A stretch of DNA of 64,000 nt, taken from contig JALHRJ010000018.1 of assembly GCA_022841475.1 (NCBI GenBank), positions 1 through 64,000 of the forward strand, in the 5' to 3' direction. The notes under the pieces are model-generated. The model made no database searches. It was given only the letters and a program-made list of their open reading frames with translations, and was not told the DNA's origin. Source of the stretch: Cyclobacteriaceae bacterium. GTDB lineage: Bacteria; Bacteroidota; Bacteroidia; Cytophagales; Cyclobacteriaceae. The translations under genes were made by a program, and so were the position numbers. Position 1 is the first letter of the stretch. Each line of letters opens with the position of its first letter. This document shows positions 1-8,670 of this stretch, piece by piece.

Positions 1-251
1 TTCTTGTCGCCCCAATAACTTTCCAGGATTGGCGCAATAGAAGACAATATGAGCATATTGAAAAAAATATGCCACAGGCTACCATGCGCAAACATGTATG
101 TAAAGAATTGATAGGGTTTAAAATAGGGAGAATGAATACTCCACAGCGACATGTATTCCGTAACATGCAGGTTACTAAGCAGATTTTGACCAAGAAATAC
201 TACTACGTTAATAATGATCAAGTTTCTGACCAGCGGAGTAACTCTAAACAT
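1..251 (-). CDS. Rhomboid family intramembrane serine protease, N-terminal part (cut by window edge)
   Basis: Reading the minus strand from an ATG at 249-251 gives 83 codons that stay open to the window edge. A first membrane segment lies at about residues 10-27. A motif of the type HGSLWHIFFNM follows at about residues 54-64, then LESYWG. The HxxHxxxNM pattern and the following LExxWG are typical of rhomboid proteases, which cut substrates inside the membrane with a Ser-His dyad. The catalytic residues would lie beyond position 1. The start is 9 bases after the mutL stop codon, so the two are probably co-transcribed. Confidence in the family is high; whether the protein is active cannot be seen. 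Confidence 0.8.
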   Translation of the reverse strand, partial: MFRVTPLVRNLIIINVVVFLGQNLLSNLHVTEYMSLWSIHSPYFKPYQFFTYMFAHGSLWHIFFNMLILSSIAPILESYWGDK

Positions 252-260
252 GTTGTCTGA

Positions 261-2063
261 TTATCGGGTAAAGTAACTTTCTATCTTAGACGTTTCAAAG
301 GTAAAAAATGTTGGCCTGCCATCGGGAGAAAAGTTTGGTTTGGAGCAGGAAAACAGACCTTCCACAATAGATTTAACTTCTTCTTCAATCAGCTTCTGAC
401 CCGATTTCACCGAAGCTCGTCTGGCTAGTGCCAGCGCCAGGTTATCGCGCAGTGGCAATTGCAGCTCGGATTGATTTTTTTTAAACTGTTCTAAAAATCC
501 TTCGAAAAGTTCTTTCTCAGAAGCGACAACACCGGCCGGTATACCATTCACCAGGAGTGTATTTTTTCCAAAAATTTCAAAACGGAAGCCAAGTGACATA
601 ATCTCGTGTTGCACCTCCATCACCAATGCAAAGTCTGACGCTGATAAGGATACAGTTTGCGGAAAAAGGCTCTGCTGGCTGTTGCCCGGAGTACCCTTCA
701 TTCTTGAAAGATATTTTTCAAACAATACCCGCTCGTGTGCAGCCTGCTGATCAATGATCATCAATCCGGATTTGGTGGCGCGAACGATGTACCTATTTTG
801 AAATTGAAAAATTCCGAGATCAACATCATTCTTATCTGTGGCTTCTGAACTATTGAGCGCGCTTTCAAATCTGAGTACTGTGCCTTCTGTGTCAGATTTT
901 TGAAATAACTTCGACTCAGATGGCGGGGTTTCAAACAACTTGTCCCAGTTCTGAAGGTTTGATCGATGCAAGGAGGTTGAGAACTGCTCATCGATATACT
1001 GATCCTTATTAAGACGTTGGTTAAGCTTGCCAACAAGATTAATATCGGATTTAAAATCGATAGCCGGAGCCAAGTTGTGGGCACCAAGCGCTTGTTTTAC
1101 TGCAGCCCAAACCACTCCATAGACGGCCCGCTCATCATCAAATTTTATTTCTGTTTTGGTTGGATGCACATTTACATCAATGTGTTTGGGATCAATCTCA
1201 ATAAACAAAACATAAAAGGGAAAATTTCCTTCAGGCAGCAAACCTTCAAAGGCGTTGGTCACAGCATGGTTAAGATAATTGTTGCGGATATACCGATGAT
1301 TGACAAAAATGAATTGCTCACCACGGGTTTTTCTTGCCGATTCCGGTCTGCCTATATAACCTGTAATTTTAACCAGTGTTGTTTCTTCCTGGCAAGGAGC
1401 AAGTTGTTCCTGGAATGATTTACCAAACAAGGCTACCACCCGTTGACTTAACTTGGAAGGTGATACTTCATAAATCAGTTCATCATCGTGTTGCAAGCTA
1501 AAGGCGATATCCGGATGCGCTAATGCCAACCTTTGAAACTCGTCAATGATATGGCGCATTTCCACCGGGTTGGATTTCAAGAAGTTTCTACGAGCCGGAA
1601 TATTATAGAACAGATTTTTTACAATGACACTGGTTCCCTTATCACAGGCCACGGGTGTCTGGCTTTTAACTTCCGATGCTGCAACTAGTATGTGCGTTCC
1701 CAAATCAGACTGTGCCTGCCTTGTTTTCATTTCAAATTGCGATACAGCCGCAATGGATGCTAGTGCCTCACCTCGAAATCCCATGGTTCGTAACCGAAAC
1801 AGGTCATCTGCTGTGCGGATCTTGGAGGTGGCATGCCGCTCCAGGCTCATCCGGGCATCGGTATCGCTCATCCCCGATCCATTATCAATTACCTGAATGA
1901 GTGTTTTCCCTGCCTCCTTGACAAATAATTTGATGATAGTAGCTTTAGCATCCAACGCATTTTCCATCAACTCCTTGACTGCCGAGGCCGGCCGCTGTAC
2001 TACCTCACCAGCAGCAATCTGGTTGGCAATAGAATCCGGAAGAAGTTGAATAATATCAGGCAT
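261..2063 (-). CDS. mutL: DNA mismatch repair protein MutL
   Basis: 600 residues, close to the usual length. The N-terminal GHKL ATPase motifs are all visible: ELMENALDA (about 31-39), DNGSGM (about 60-65) and GFRGEALAS (about 95-103). MutL couples MutS mismatch recognition to downstream repair enzymes. The C-terminal domain carries DQQAAHERVLFE in place of the DQHA(x)2E(x)4E endonuclease motif, and SPDGRP near the end in place of CPHGRP, so the metal site of endonuclease-type MutL looks altered. It sits 14 bases after a small membrane protein gene and 9 bases before a rhomboid gene on the same strand, so it is probably in one operon with both. Confidence 0.97.
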   Translation of the reverse strand: MPDIIQLLPDSIANQIAAGEVVQRPASAVKELMENALDAKATIIKLFVKEAGKTLIQVIDNGSGMSDTDARMSLERHATSKIRTADDLFRLRTMGFRGEALASIAAVSQFEMKTRQAQSDLGTHILVAASEVKSQTPVACDKGTSVIVKNLFYNIPARRNFLKSNPVEMRHIIDEFQRLALAHPDIAFSLQHDDELIYEVSPSKLSQRVVALFGKSFQEQLAPCQEETTLVKITGYIGRPESARKTRGEQFIFVNHRYIRNNYLNHAVTNAFEGLLPEGNFPFYVLFIEIDPKHIDVNVHPTKTEIKFDDERAVYGVVWAAVKQALGAHNLAPAIDFKSDINLVGKLNQRLNKDQYIDEQFSTSLHRSNLQNWDKLFETPPSESKLFQKSDTEGTVLRFESALNSSEATDKNDVDLGIFQFQNRYIVRATKSGLMIIDQQAAHERVLFEKYLSRMKGTPGNSQQSLFPQTVSLSASDFALVMEVQHEIMSLGFRFEIFGKNTLLVNGIPAGVVASEKELFEGFLEQFKKNQSELQLPLRDNLALALARRASVKSGQKLIEEEVKSIVEGLFSCSKPNFSPDGRPTFFTFETSKIESYFTR

Positions 2064-2077
2064 ATTTTGGCAAAAAA

Positions 2078-2446
2078 TTAATTGCCCTTGAATTTCAGAT
2101 ATAGATAAACAGGTATGACAAGAAATAAGGAATACAGAGCCGGCTTACCCCACTCCAAAAAAGCAATGATAAGCACGACAAGAAATAATAAGATGCCTAA
2201 GCGAACCATGGTAGCATTGGCACCAATCGATGGTTTACTCCGTTTGCGGGCGGCCTGAAAAGATCCTGCTATTCGCGACCGGTACTGTCCTGGTTCTTCC
2301 TTTGCAGTCCCGCGTTCGCGATCAAGGTCAAACTTTATGCGTCTTTCACGTTCCTCCATTTCCTCCTTTTGCGCATCATAAAACCGAGGGTTATAACTAA
2401 AGCGCTGGTGGTTGGGCGCCTTTGTGAATAAGGAAAAAATCTTCAT
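2078..2446 (-). CDS. Small conserved membrane protein of unknown function
   Basis: 122 residues. The first 75 are charged and rich in Arg, Glu and Lys, with a basic tail before the membrane part. A hydrophobic hairpin follows at about residues 80-118, probably two short membrane segments, and the protein ends in LKFKGN. I do not recognise a named family. It is the first gene of the minus-strand run with mutL (14-base gap) and the rhomboid gene. That arrangement suggests shared transcription, not a shared function. Confidence 0.7.
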   Translation of the reverse strand: MKIFSLFTKAPNHQRFSYNPRFYDAQKEEMEERERRIKFDLDRERGTAKEEPGQYRSRIAGSFQAARKRSKPSIGANATMVRLGILLFLVVLIIAFLEWGKPALYSLFLVIPVYLYLKFKGN

Positions 2447-2555
2447 AGTTTTTCTTTTATTCTAAATGTAGTTTCGCATCTGATTAAGCTTCCTCCTTCG
2501 TTATGTTCTGTATCAGGGCAGAAGAAAGGCAAAGCTACAAAAATCGAACGGCCAG

Positions 2556-5429
2556 ATGGTGAAAAAAGTTTTCTTCGGTATTCTATTCATAGTCATTCAG
2601 TTATCATTATCCGCGCAGGATCTTAAAAGCCGTTGGGTTGATAGTGTTTTCCAAACGCTGAATACAGAGGAAAAAATTGGTCAGCTTTTCATGATTTCCA
2701 TTTCTTCATATGCACAAGGCGAACACTTGGAGAATCTTTTTGACCTGGTTAAATCTCATCATCCCGGTGGCATACTGATAACGCATGGAGGGCCGCTAAG
2801 TCACGCGACACTGATAAATAAATTGCAGAGCCTATCACACGTACCTATGCTGGTTGGCATTCATGCCGAGTGGGGTCTTGCACAATCGATGGATAGTGTT
2901 ATGAGTTTTCAGAAACCTCTCTTACTTGGAGCTACATTGAACGATGAGATTGTTTATAATCTCGGTAAAGAAATTGCAAACCAAATGCGCCAGCTTGGCA
3001 TTCACATAAACTTTGCTCCCGGTGTTGACTATGAATTCACAGAGGTGACTTACCCTAATTCGCTTCGGCTTTTCAGTGACAATAGAATAAGAACGACCCG
3101 GAAAGCAATCTCCTTTGCAAAAGGTTTGGAGGATGCGGGTGTGCTTACTTGCCTGAAGTATTTTCATGAGCATTCCAAACCGACCATTCAGGTAGCTACT
3201 GACACTTCATTGTTCGTTGATAAAAATATCCTTGACTCGTTAAATCTCTTGGTACTTAATCAAGTGTCAAACGAAGGGATCGATGCTATTCTGACGTCAA
3301 ACATTCATTTCACAAACCCCGCTTTGGCCATGGATCCGGTATCGCTTTTCACAGGTGACATATTAAAAACCAAACTCAACTTTAAAGGACTTGTTCTCGG
3401 AGAGATTCCTGAATTACAAAAAATCGCAGGTAACCAGCCTGATGGAGAAATCGAAAAGCTGGCACTTCAAATGGGTCATGACATGTTGATCAATCCGGAA
3501 GACATTGCGGATGCCGTGAGAAAAATTAATCGCGCATTAAGAAAAGACAAAGCACTGGAAGCCAGGTTAAATGATGCCGTGAAAAAAATCCTTGGGGCTA
3601 AATACAAAGCCGGTTTATTCAACAAGACATCCATCAATACCGATAATCTCTATAGCCGGTTGAACGCTTCCCCCGCCAAACTCTTGAAACATCAGATTTC
3701 AGAAGCAGCCGTTACACTGTTGGCGAATTCAAAGAATTCAATTGCCATATCGCTCCTGGAAGGAAAGAAATTCGCTTCTATCAGCATTGGAAAAGAAGAA
3801 CAAAATGAATTTACACAATACTTATCCAAGTATGCATTCTTTCAACATCACGCCATTCGCCAGTCAGCCGATACAACGGACCTCAGGAAAAAATTGGGTA
3901 CGGCTGATGTGATTATAGTGGGAGTCTTTCCGCTCTCCTCTTCTTTTATCAAGGAGGTAATTCCAACCATTAAAAAACTGGCATCAAAAAAAGAAATCAT
4001 CCTGTGTCATTTTGGCGATCCTAACGAACTCATTTATTGGACAGACATGCCCACTGTATTGGCAGGTTACACCGATGAAGATTGGATTCCAAAAATAACT
4101 GCACAAATAATTTTTGGAGGAATGGCCGCACAAGGTGTGTTTCCGATTTCATTGACCAATGGATTTGCAGAAGGTCAGGGTATTAATAGTACAACCACGA
4201 ATCGTTTCTCCTATAGTCTTCCTGAAGCTGTTGGTATTGACAGTAAAACGTTGGCGCAAATTGAAGCTATCGCATACGAAGCCATTGATAGCGGAGCAAC
4301 ACCGGGAAGTCATATTTTGATTGCCAAAGATGGTAAAGTAATCTATGAGCATTCGGCTGGCTGGCTAACCTATGAAAATAAAATCCCGGTTACGGAAAAA
4401 ACCATTTATGACCTTGCTTCTGTAACAAAGGTTTCGGCCACGTTGCAAACAGTTATGTTCATGCATGAAAAAGGACTCATTGACGTGAATAAAAAAATCT
4501 CAGTCTACCTGCCCGAATTAAAGGACTCTAACAAAAAAGATTTTACAATTAAAGACATCCTGACCCACCAGGCCGGGCTATGGCCGTTTCTACCCTTTTG
4601 GTCAGAGACTGTAAAAAAGGGAAGTCTCTTACCTGAATACTACAGCAATCAAAAAAGTAGCGCTTATCCATATCCTGTGGCCGAGGATTTGTTTGCTACC
4701 AAAGCCATGAAAGACAGTCTCTGGCAGTGGATCATTAAAGCAAAAGTTCGGGAAAAACCGCCCCGCACGGTTTATGACTACCGCTATAGCGACATGGGCT
4801 TTTATATTCTGCAAAGACTTGCCGAAAAGTTACTGAATCAACCCATGGAGGATTTTCTGGAGCAGAATATTTATGAACCCCTTGGAGCCTACACGTTGGG
4901 ATATCTTCCCTTACAGAAATTTCCAATCAACCAGATAGCCCCTACGGAAGATGATAAATTGTTCAGGAAAAAACTGCTGACGGGCTATGTGCATGATCAG
5001 GGGGCTGCTATGTATGGAAATATTGCCGGGCATGCCGGGCTTTTTAGTAATGCCAATGACCTGGCTAAACTAGGCCAGATGCTACTGCAAAAAGGAAACT
5101 ATGGCGGTCAACAATTTTTTAAACCTGAAACCATCGACCGCTTTATTGCTAAACAATATGAAACCAGCAGGCGTGGCTTGGGTTGGGACAAACCAACGCC
5201 AAGCGATTGGGCGAGCCCTACATCCTTATATGCCTCACAAAAAACCTTTGGCCATACAGGATTTACAGGTACTTGTATTTGGGTAGATCCTGAGTTCAAT
5301 CTTGTATACGTCTACCTATCCAATAGAGTGCACCCCGACATGACCAATAATAAACTATTAACTGGCAATATTCGTCCTCGTATTCAGGAGGTTATCTATC
5401 GGGCAATTTTTAACTATCGTCAGTATTAA
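2556..5429 (+). CDS. Exported GH3-like / beta-lactamase-fold serine hydrolase fusion
   Basis: 957 residues with an N-terminal signal peptide (about 1-20, ending LSAQ). Residues about 30-370 have the glycoside hydrolase family 3 N-terminal fold (EKIGQLFMIS, GGILITHGGP). About 380-560 resembles the GH3 C-terminal sandwich. About 570-950 is a class C beta-lactamase / esterase-like domain with SVTK as the SxxK nucleophile motif, YSD as the YxN motif and HTGFTG near the end. In active GH3 NagZ-type enzymes KHFPGHG and an SD nucleophile motif are expected. Here these stretches read KYFHEHSKP and LVLGEIPEL, so the GH3 half is probably inactive. Such fusions are usually envelope proteins tied to peptidoglycan or glycan turnover; the substrate is unknown. 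Confidence 0.85.
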   Translation: MVKKVFFGILFIVIQLSLSAQDLKSRWVDSVFQTLNTEEKIGQLFMISISSYAQGEHLENLFDLVKSHHPGGILITHGGPLSHATLINKLQSLSHVPMLVGIHAEWGLAQSMDSVMSFQKPLLLGATLNDEIVYNLGKEIANQMRQLGIHINFAPGVDYEFTEVTYPNSLRLFSDNRIRTTRKAISFAKGLEDAGVLTCLKYFHEHSKPTIQVATDTSLFVDKNILDSLNLLVLNQVSNEGIDAILTSNIHFTNPALAMDPVSLFTGDILKTKLNFKGLVLGEIPELQKIAGNQPDGEIEKLALQMGHDMLINPEDIADAVRKINRALRKDKALEARLNDAVKKILGAKYKAGLFNKTSINTDNLYSRLNASPAKLLKHQISEAAVTLLANSKNSIAISLLEGKKFASISIGKEEQNEFTQYLSKYAFFQHHAIRQSADTTDLRKKLGTADVIIVGVFPLSSSFIKEVIPTIKKLASKKEIILCHFGDPNELIYWTDMPTVLAGYTDEDWIPKITAQIIFGGMAAQGVFPISLTNGFAEGQGINSTTTNRFSYSLPEAVGIDSKTLAQIEAIAYEAIDSGATPGSHILIAKDGKVIYEHSAGWLTYENKIPVTEKTIYDLASVTKVSATLQTVMFMHEKGLIDVNKKISVYLPELKDSNKKDFTIKDILTHQAGLWPFLPFWSETVKKGSLLPEYYSNQKSSAYPYPVAEDLFATKAMKDSLWQWIIKAKVREKPPRTVYDYRYSDMGFYILQRLAEKLLNQPMEDFLEQNIYEPLGAYTLGYLPLQKFPINQIAPTEDDKLFRKKLLTGYVHDQGAAMYGNIAGHAGLFSNANDLAKLGQMLLQKGNYGGQQFFKPETIDRFIAKQYETSRRGLGWDKPTPSDWASPTSLYASQKTFGHTGFTGTCIWVDPEFNLVYVYLSNRVHPDMTNNKLLTGNIRPRIQEVIYRAIFNYRQY

Positions 5430-5537
5430 AAAAATTCGCTAAAAAAGCCATCTTAAGTCAGATTTCGAAACTAAAGGCATTAAAAGCGAGTTAAGTCAGT
5501 AATGTCAGTTTTTGGCATAATTAAAGAAACAAATAGC

Positions 5538-6692
5538 ATGAAAATCGGCATTGTATGTTATCCAACCTTTGGGGGTAGTGGTGTTGTGGCCACAGAATTA
5601 GGAAAGGCATTGGCCAAGGAAGGCCATCAGGTACATTTCATTACCTATAGTCAGCCCAGCCGGTTAGATTTTTTGAATGAGAATCTATACTATCATGAAG
5701 TCGAGTTCCGCTCCTACCCGTTGTTCGAATATCCGCCCTACGAATTAGCCCTGGCCAGCAAAATGGTGAGTGTAGTAAGAAACGAAGGTTTGGATCTGCT
5801 GCATGTTCACTACGCTATTCCGCACGCCTCTGCCGCTTACATGGCTAAACAAATTTTAAAAACCCATGGCATTTATATTCCAGTCGTTACAACACTTCAT
5901 GGTACGGACATTACGCTGGTTGGAAAAGATGCCTCCTACGAACCCGTAGTAACGTTTAGCATCAACCAATCTGATGGCGTAACGTCCGTATCGGAAGATC
6001 TGAAACGCGAAACCTATCATTCCTTCAAAATAACACGCGAAATCGAAGTGATTCCAAACTTCATCGATCTAGAAAAATTCAAAAAACAAAAGAAGGATCA
6101 TTTCAAAAAAGCGATCTGTCCACATGGAGAGTCGCTAATAGTACATACTTCAAATTTCCGCAGGGTGAAAAGAATAGGCGATGTAATGACCATCTTTAAT
6201 AATATTCATAAAGAAATTCCTTCGAAACTTTTGATGATTGGTGATGGACCCGAACGTAGCCCCGCAGAAACCATGGCGCGCGAATTTGGTATTAATGATG
6301 CCGTTCGTTTTTTAGGAAAGCAGGAAGCTGTTGAAGAAGTTTTATCTGTTGCTGACCTGTTTTTGATGCCATCAGAAAAAGAAAGTTTCGGATTAGCCGC
6401 GCTGGAAGCAATGGCTTGTGAAGTGCCCGTGATTTCGAGTAATACGGGTGGAATTCCGGAACTCATGGTTCAAGGAGTTACCGGCTTTATGAGCAATGTT
6501 GGTGATGTGGAAGACATGACCCGAAAATCTTTGTTTGTATTGGATAAGAATAACTTACCCAAATTCAAAGAGAATGCCCTGGCACGAGCTAAGGAGTTTG
6601 ATATTACCAACATTTTGCCATTGTATGAACGATACTATGAAAAAGTTTTACAGAAAGCCACAGCTATCCGGTCGATAGAATCGACTAATTGA
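5538..6692 (+). CDS. bshA: N-acetyl-alpha-D-glucosaminyl L-malate synthase (bacillithiol step 1)
   Basis: A GT4-type glycosyltransferase of 384 residues that joins UDP-GlcNAc to L-malate in bacillithiol synthesis. The start is placed at the ATG at 5538, because MKIGIVCYPTFGGSGVV is the conserved BshA N-terminus. An upstream ATG at 5502 would add 12 residues that do not look conserved. Other family signatures are HVHYAIPHA, TTLHGTDITLVG and the C-terminal ESFGLAALEAMAC donor-site motif. It stands alone between the serine hydrolase and a membrane hydroxylase gene. Confidence 0.93.
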   Translation: MKIGIVCYPTFGGSGVVATELGKALAKEGHQVHFITYSQPSRLDFLNENLYYHEVEFRSYPLFEYPPYELALASKMVSVVRNEGLDLLHVHYAIPHASAAYMAKQILKTHGIYIPVVTTLHGTDITLVGKDASYEPVVTFSINQSDGVTSVSEDLKRETYHSFKITREIEVIPNFIDLEKFKKQKKDHFKKAICPHGESLIVHTSNFRRVKRIGDVMTIFNNIHKEIPSKLLMIGDGPERSPAETMAREFGINDAVRFLGKQEAVEEVLSVADLFLMPSEKESFGLAALEAMACEVPVISSNTGGIPELMVQGVTGFMSNVGDVEDMTRKSLFVLDKNNLPKFKENALARAKEFDITNILPLYERYYEKVLQKATAIRSIESTN

Positions 6693-6753
6693 CACGATAC
6701 ATTTTAAAAAAAATAAATAATTTTTGAAATTGAGCTAAAATTTCGGGGCGTTT

Positions 6754-7380
6754 ATGAGGAACGAGGTTAAACCACAGAAGAAGGGCACCAAACAACTTTT
6801 TGATAACACCCTGTTAGAAACATTAAGTCGCACTCATATCTCTGTGCCCCTCCTAATTTTTTTTTCTTACGCTGCGGGGCTTTTATATTGGAATATCACC
6901 TACACCAATCTAAGAGCAGTAACAACCCTGGTATTATTCTTTGTTGGATTCATTGCTTTTACCTGGGTGGAATACCTGGTTCATCGCTATGTCTTTCATA
7001 TGAAAACATATACTGAATTGCGGAACAAAATTCAGTATATCATCCACGGAGTGCATCACGAGTTTCCTAAAGATAAAGATAGACTGGCCATGCCACCTTT
7101 GTTAAGCATTACCCTTGGCACAATTCTCCTTTTATTGTTTAGAGTAATCATGGGAGATTTTGTGTTTGCATTCCTGCCAGGATTTATGGTTGGTTATGCA
7201 ACCTATCTGGCCGTTCATTATCTGGTGCATGCGTATCCACCACCCAAAAATTTCTTCAAGGCACTCTGGATTAATCACAGTGTGCATCATTACAAAGATG
7301 GCGAGGTTGTTTTTGGGGTATCCTCCCCACTTTGGGATTACCTTTATGGGACGTTAGATCTCAAGAAATCAGGGCACTAA
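6754..7380 (+). CDS. Fatty acid hydroxylase / sterol desaturase superfamily membrane enzyme
   Basis: 208 residues with four likely membrane segments and the histidine clusters of the di-iron membrane hydroxylase family: HRYVFH (about 76-81), HGVHHEF (about 97-103), HYLVHAY (about 154-160) and HSVHHY (about 178-183). These histidines normally hold two irons that activate oxygen to hydroxylate an acyl chain or a carotenoid. The exact substrate cannot be read from the sequence. The gene follows bshA by 61 bases on the same strand and may have its own promoter. Confidence 0.85.
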   Translation: MRNEVKPQKKGTKQLFDNTLLETLSRTHISVPLLIFFSYAAGLLYWNITYTNLRAVTTLVLFFVGFIAFTWVEYLVHRYVFHMKTYTELRNKIQYIIHGVHHEFPKDKDRLAMPPLLSITLGTILLLLFRVIMGDFVFAFLPGFMVGYATYLAVHYLVHAYPPPKNFFKALWINHSVHHYKDGEVVFGVSSPLWDYLYGTLDLKKSGH

Positions 7381-7540
7381 TTCTTGGGTCTTCCTCTATC
7401 AAACTTCAGATAAATTTTTGAAATCCGGAGCTTTGCTGTAGCCTGTTACATATCTTCAGAAATGATTTCAACACAGGCCAACCTCAAAGTGAACAGAATG
7501 CTGATAAATATGGTTAAAAGAGATATCCTAAATATCATCC

Positions 7541-8638
7541 ATGCTAGGTCATCGTTTTTCTAAATACACACCCCCGCCCGACAGCGAGAAAAGCGATTTT
7601 GAGCGCCTGCTGAAAGTTTTCATGCAGCTCATCTTAATTACTTCCGGTAATGTTTCGGAAGCTTTACAATGGCTCACGGAAGTCGACAAACAATATAAAC
7701 TTACAACCGACCAATACGGAATAGGTGATTTTATTGAAGACCTGAAGAAAAACGGGTATATCACGGATGAAGGTCCTAATGGAGAATTTAAACTAAAGCC
7801 AAAGTCAGAACAAAATTTAAGGCAATCAGCCCTCGAGGAAATTTTCGGAAAATTGAAAAAATCGAAAACCGGAGAACACAAAACAAACCATAGCGGACGT
7901 GGTGATGAGCCCACCACTGACAGAAGAGATTATGAATTTGGCGACACGCTGGAGCAAATCTCCATGACCGATTCGTTGCGCAATGCACAAATCAATCATG
8001 GCTTGGAAGATTTTTTCATGACTGAAGAAGATCTTGAAGTAATAGAGAGTGAATTTAAAACGCAGACCTCCACAGTACTCATGATTGATATCTCGCACTC
8101 CATGATTTTGTATGGTGAAGATCGGATTACCCCAGCAAAGAAAGTTGCCATGGCATTGGCGGAATTAATCACTAAAAAATACCCGAAGGACACACTTGAC
8201 ATTTTGGTTTTTGGTGATGACGCCAAACAAATAGAAATAAAGGACTTACCCTATCTGCAGGTGGGACCCTATCATACCAATACCGTTGCCGGGCTTGAAT
8301 TGGCGATGGATATTTTAAGGCGGAGAAAAAATTCAAACAAACAGATTTTCATGATCACCGATGGCAAGCCTACGTGTATCAAGCAAGGAATAAAGTATTA
8401 TAAAAACAGCTTCGGTTTAGATCACAAAATCCTAAACAAAACACTTGAACTAGCCACGCAATTACGAAAAATTAAAATCCCAGTTACCACTTTCATGATC
8501 GCGACTGATCCATACCTGAAAGCTTTCGTAAGAGAGTTTACACAAGCTAACAACGGGCAAGCGTATTATAGCAGCCTACAGGGTCTTGGCAATCTCGTGT
8601 TCGAAGACTTTAAGAAAAACCGGACAAAAAATCTTTAA
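7541..8638 (+). CDS. VWA-domain protein (metal-ion-dependent adhesion site), partner of AAA ATPase
   Basis: 365 residues. The N-terminal half (about 1-170) is charged and unassigned. The C-terminal half is a von Willebrand A domain with an intact MIDAS motif DISHS at about residue 182 and ITDGKPT at about 278. VWA proteins encoded beside MoxR-type ATPases act as adaptors that bind a target for ATP-driven remodelling or metal insertion. The next gene, 32 bases downstream, is such an ATPase, so the two probably form one complex. No membrane segment or signal peptide is seen, so it should be cytoplasmic. Confidence 0.88.
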   Translation: MLGHRFSKYTPPPDSEKSDFERLLKVFMQLILITSGNVSEALQWLTEVDKQYKLTTDQYGIGDFIEDLKKNGYITDEGPNGEFKLKPKSEQNLRQSALEEIFGKLKKSKTGEHKTNHSGRGDEPTTDRRDYEFGDTLEQISMTDSLRNAQINHGLEDFFMTEEDLEVIESEFKTQTSTVLMIDISHSMILYGEDRITPAKKVAMALAELITKKYPKDTLDILVFGDDAKQIEIKDLPYLQVGPYHTNTVAGLELAMDILRRRKNSNKQIFMITDGKPTCIKQGIKYYKNSFGLDHKILNKTLELATQLRKIKIPVTTFMIATDPYLKAFVREFTQANNGQAYYSSLQGLGNLVFEDFKKNRTKNL

Positions 8639-8670
8639 TCATTTCCACACTGTTTCATCTTAACCTTACT

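Noticed and set aside
69-260. Plus-strand frame of 63 residues at the left edge
   Set aside because: It lies antisense to the clear rhomboid gene start (1-251 minus) and has no protein-like pattern.
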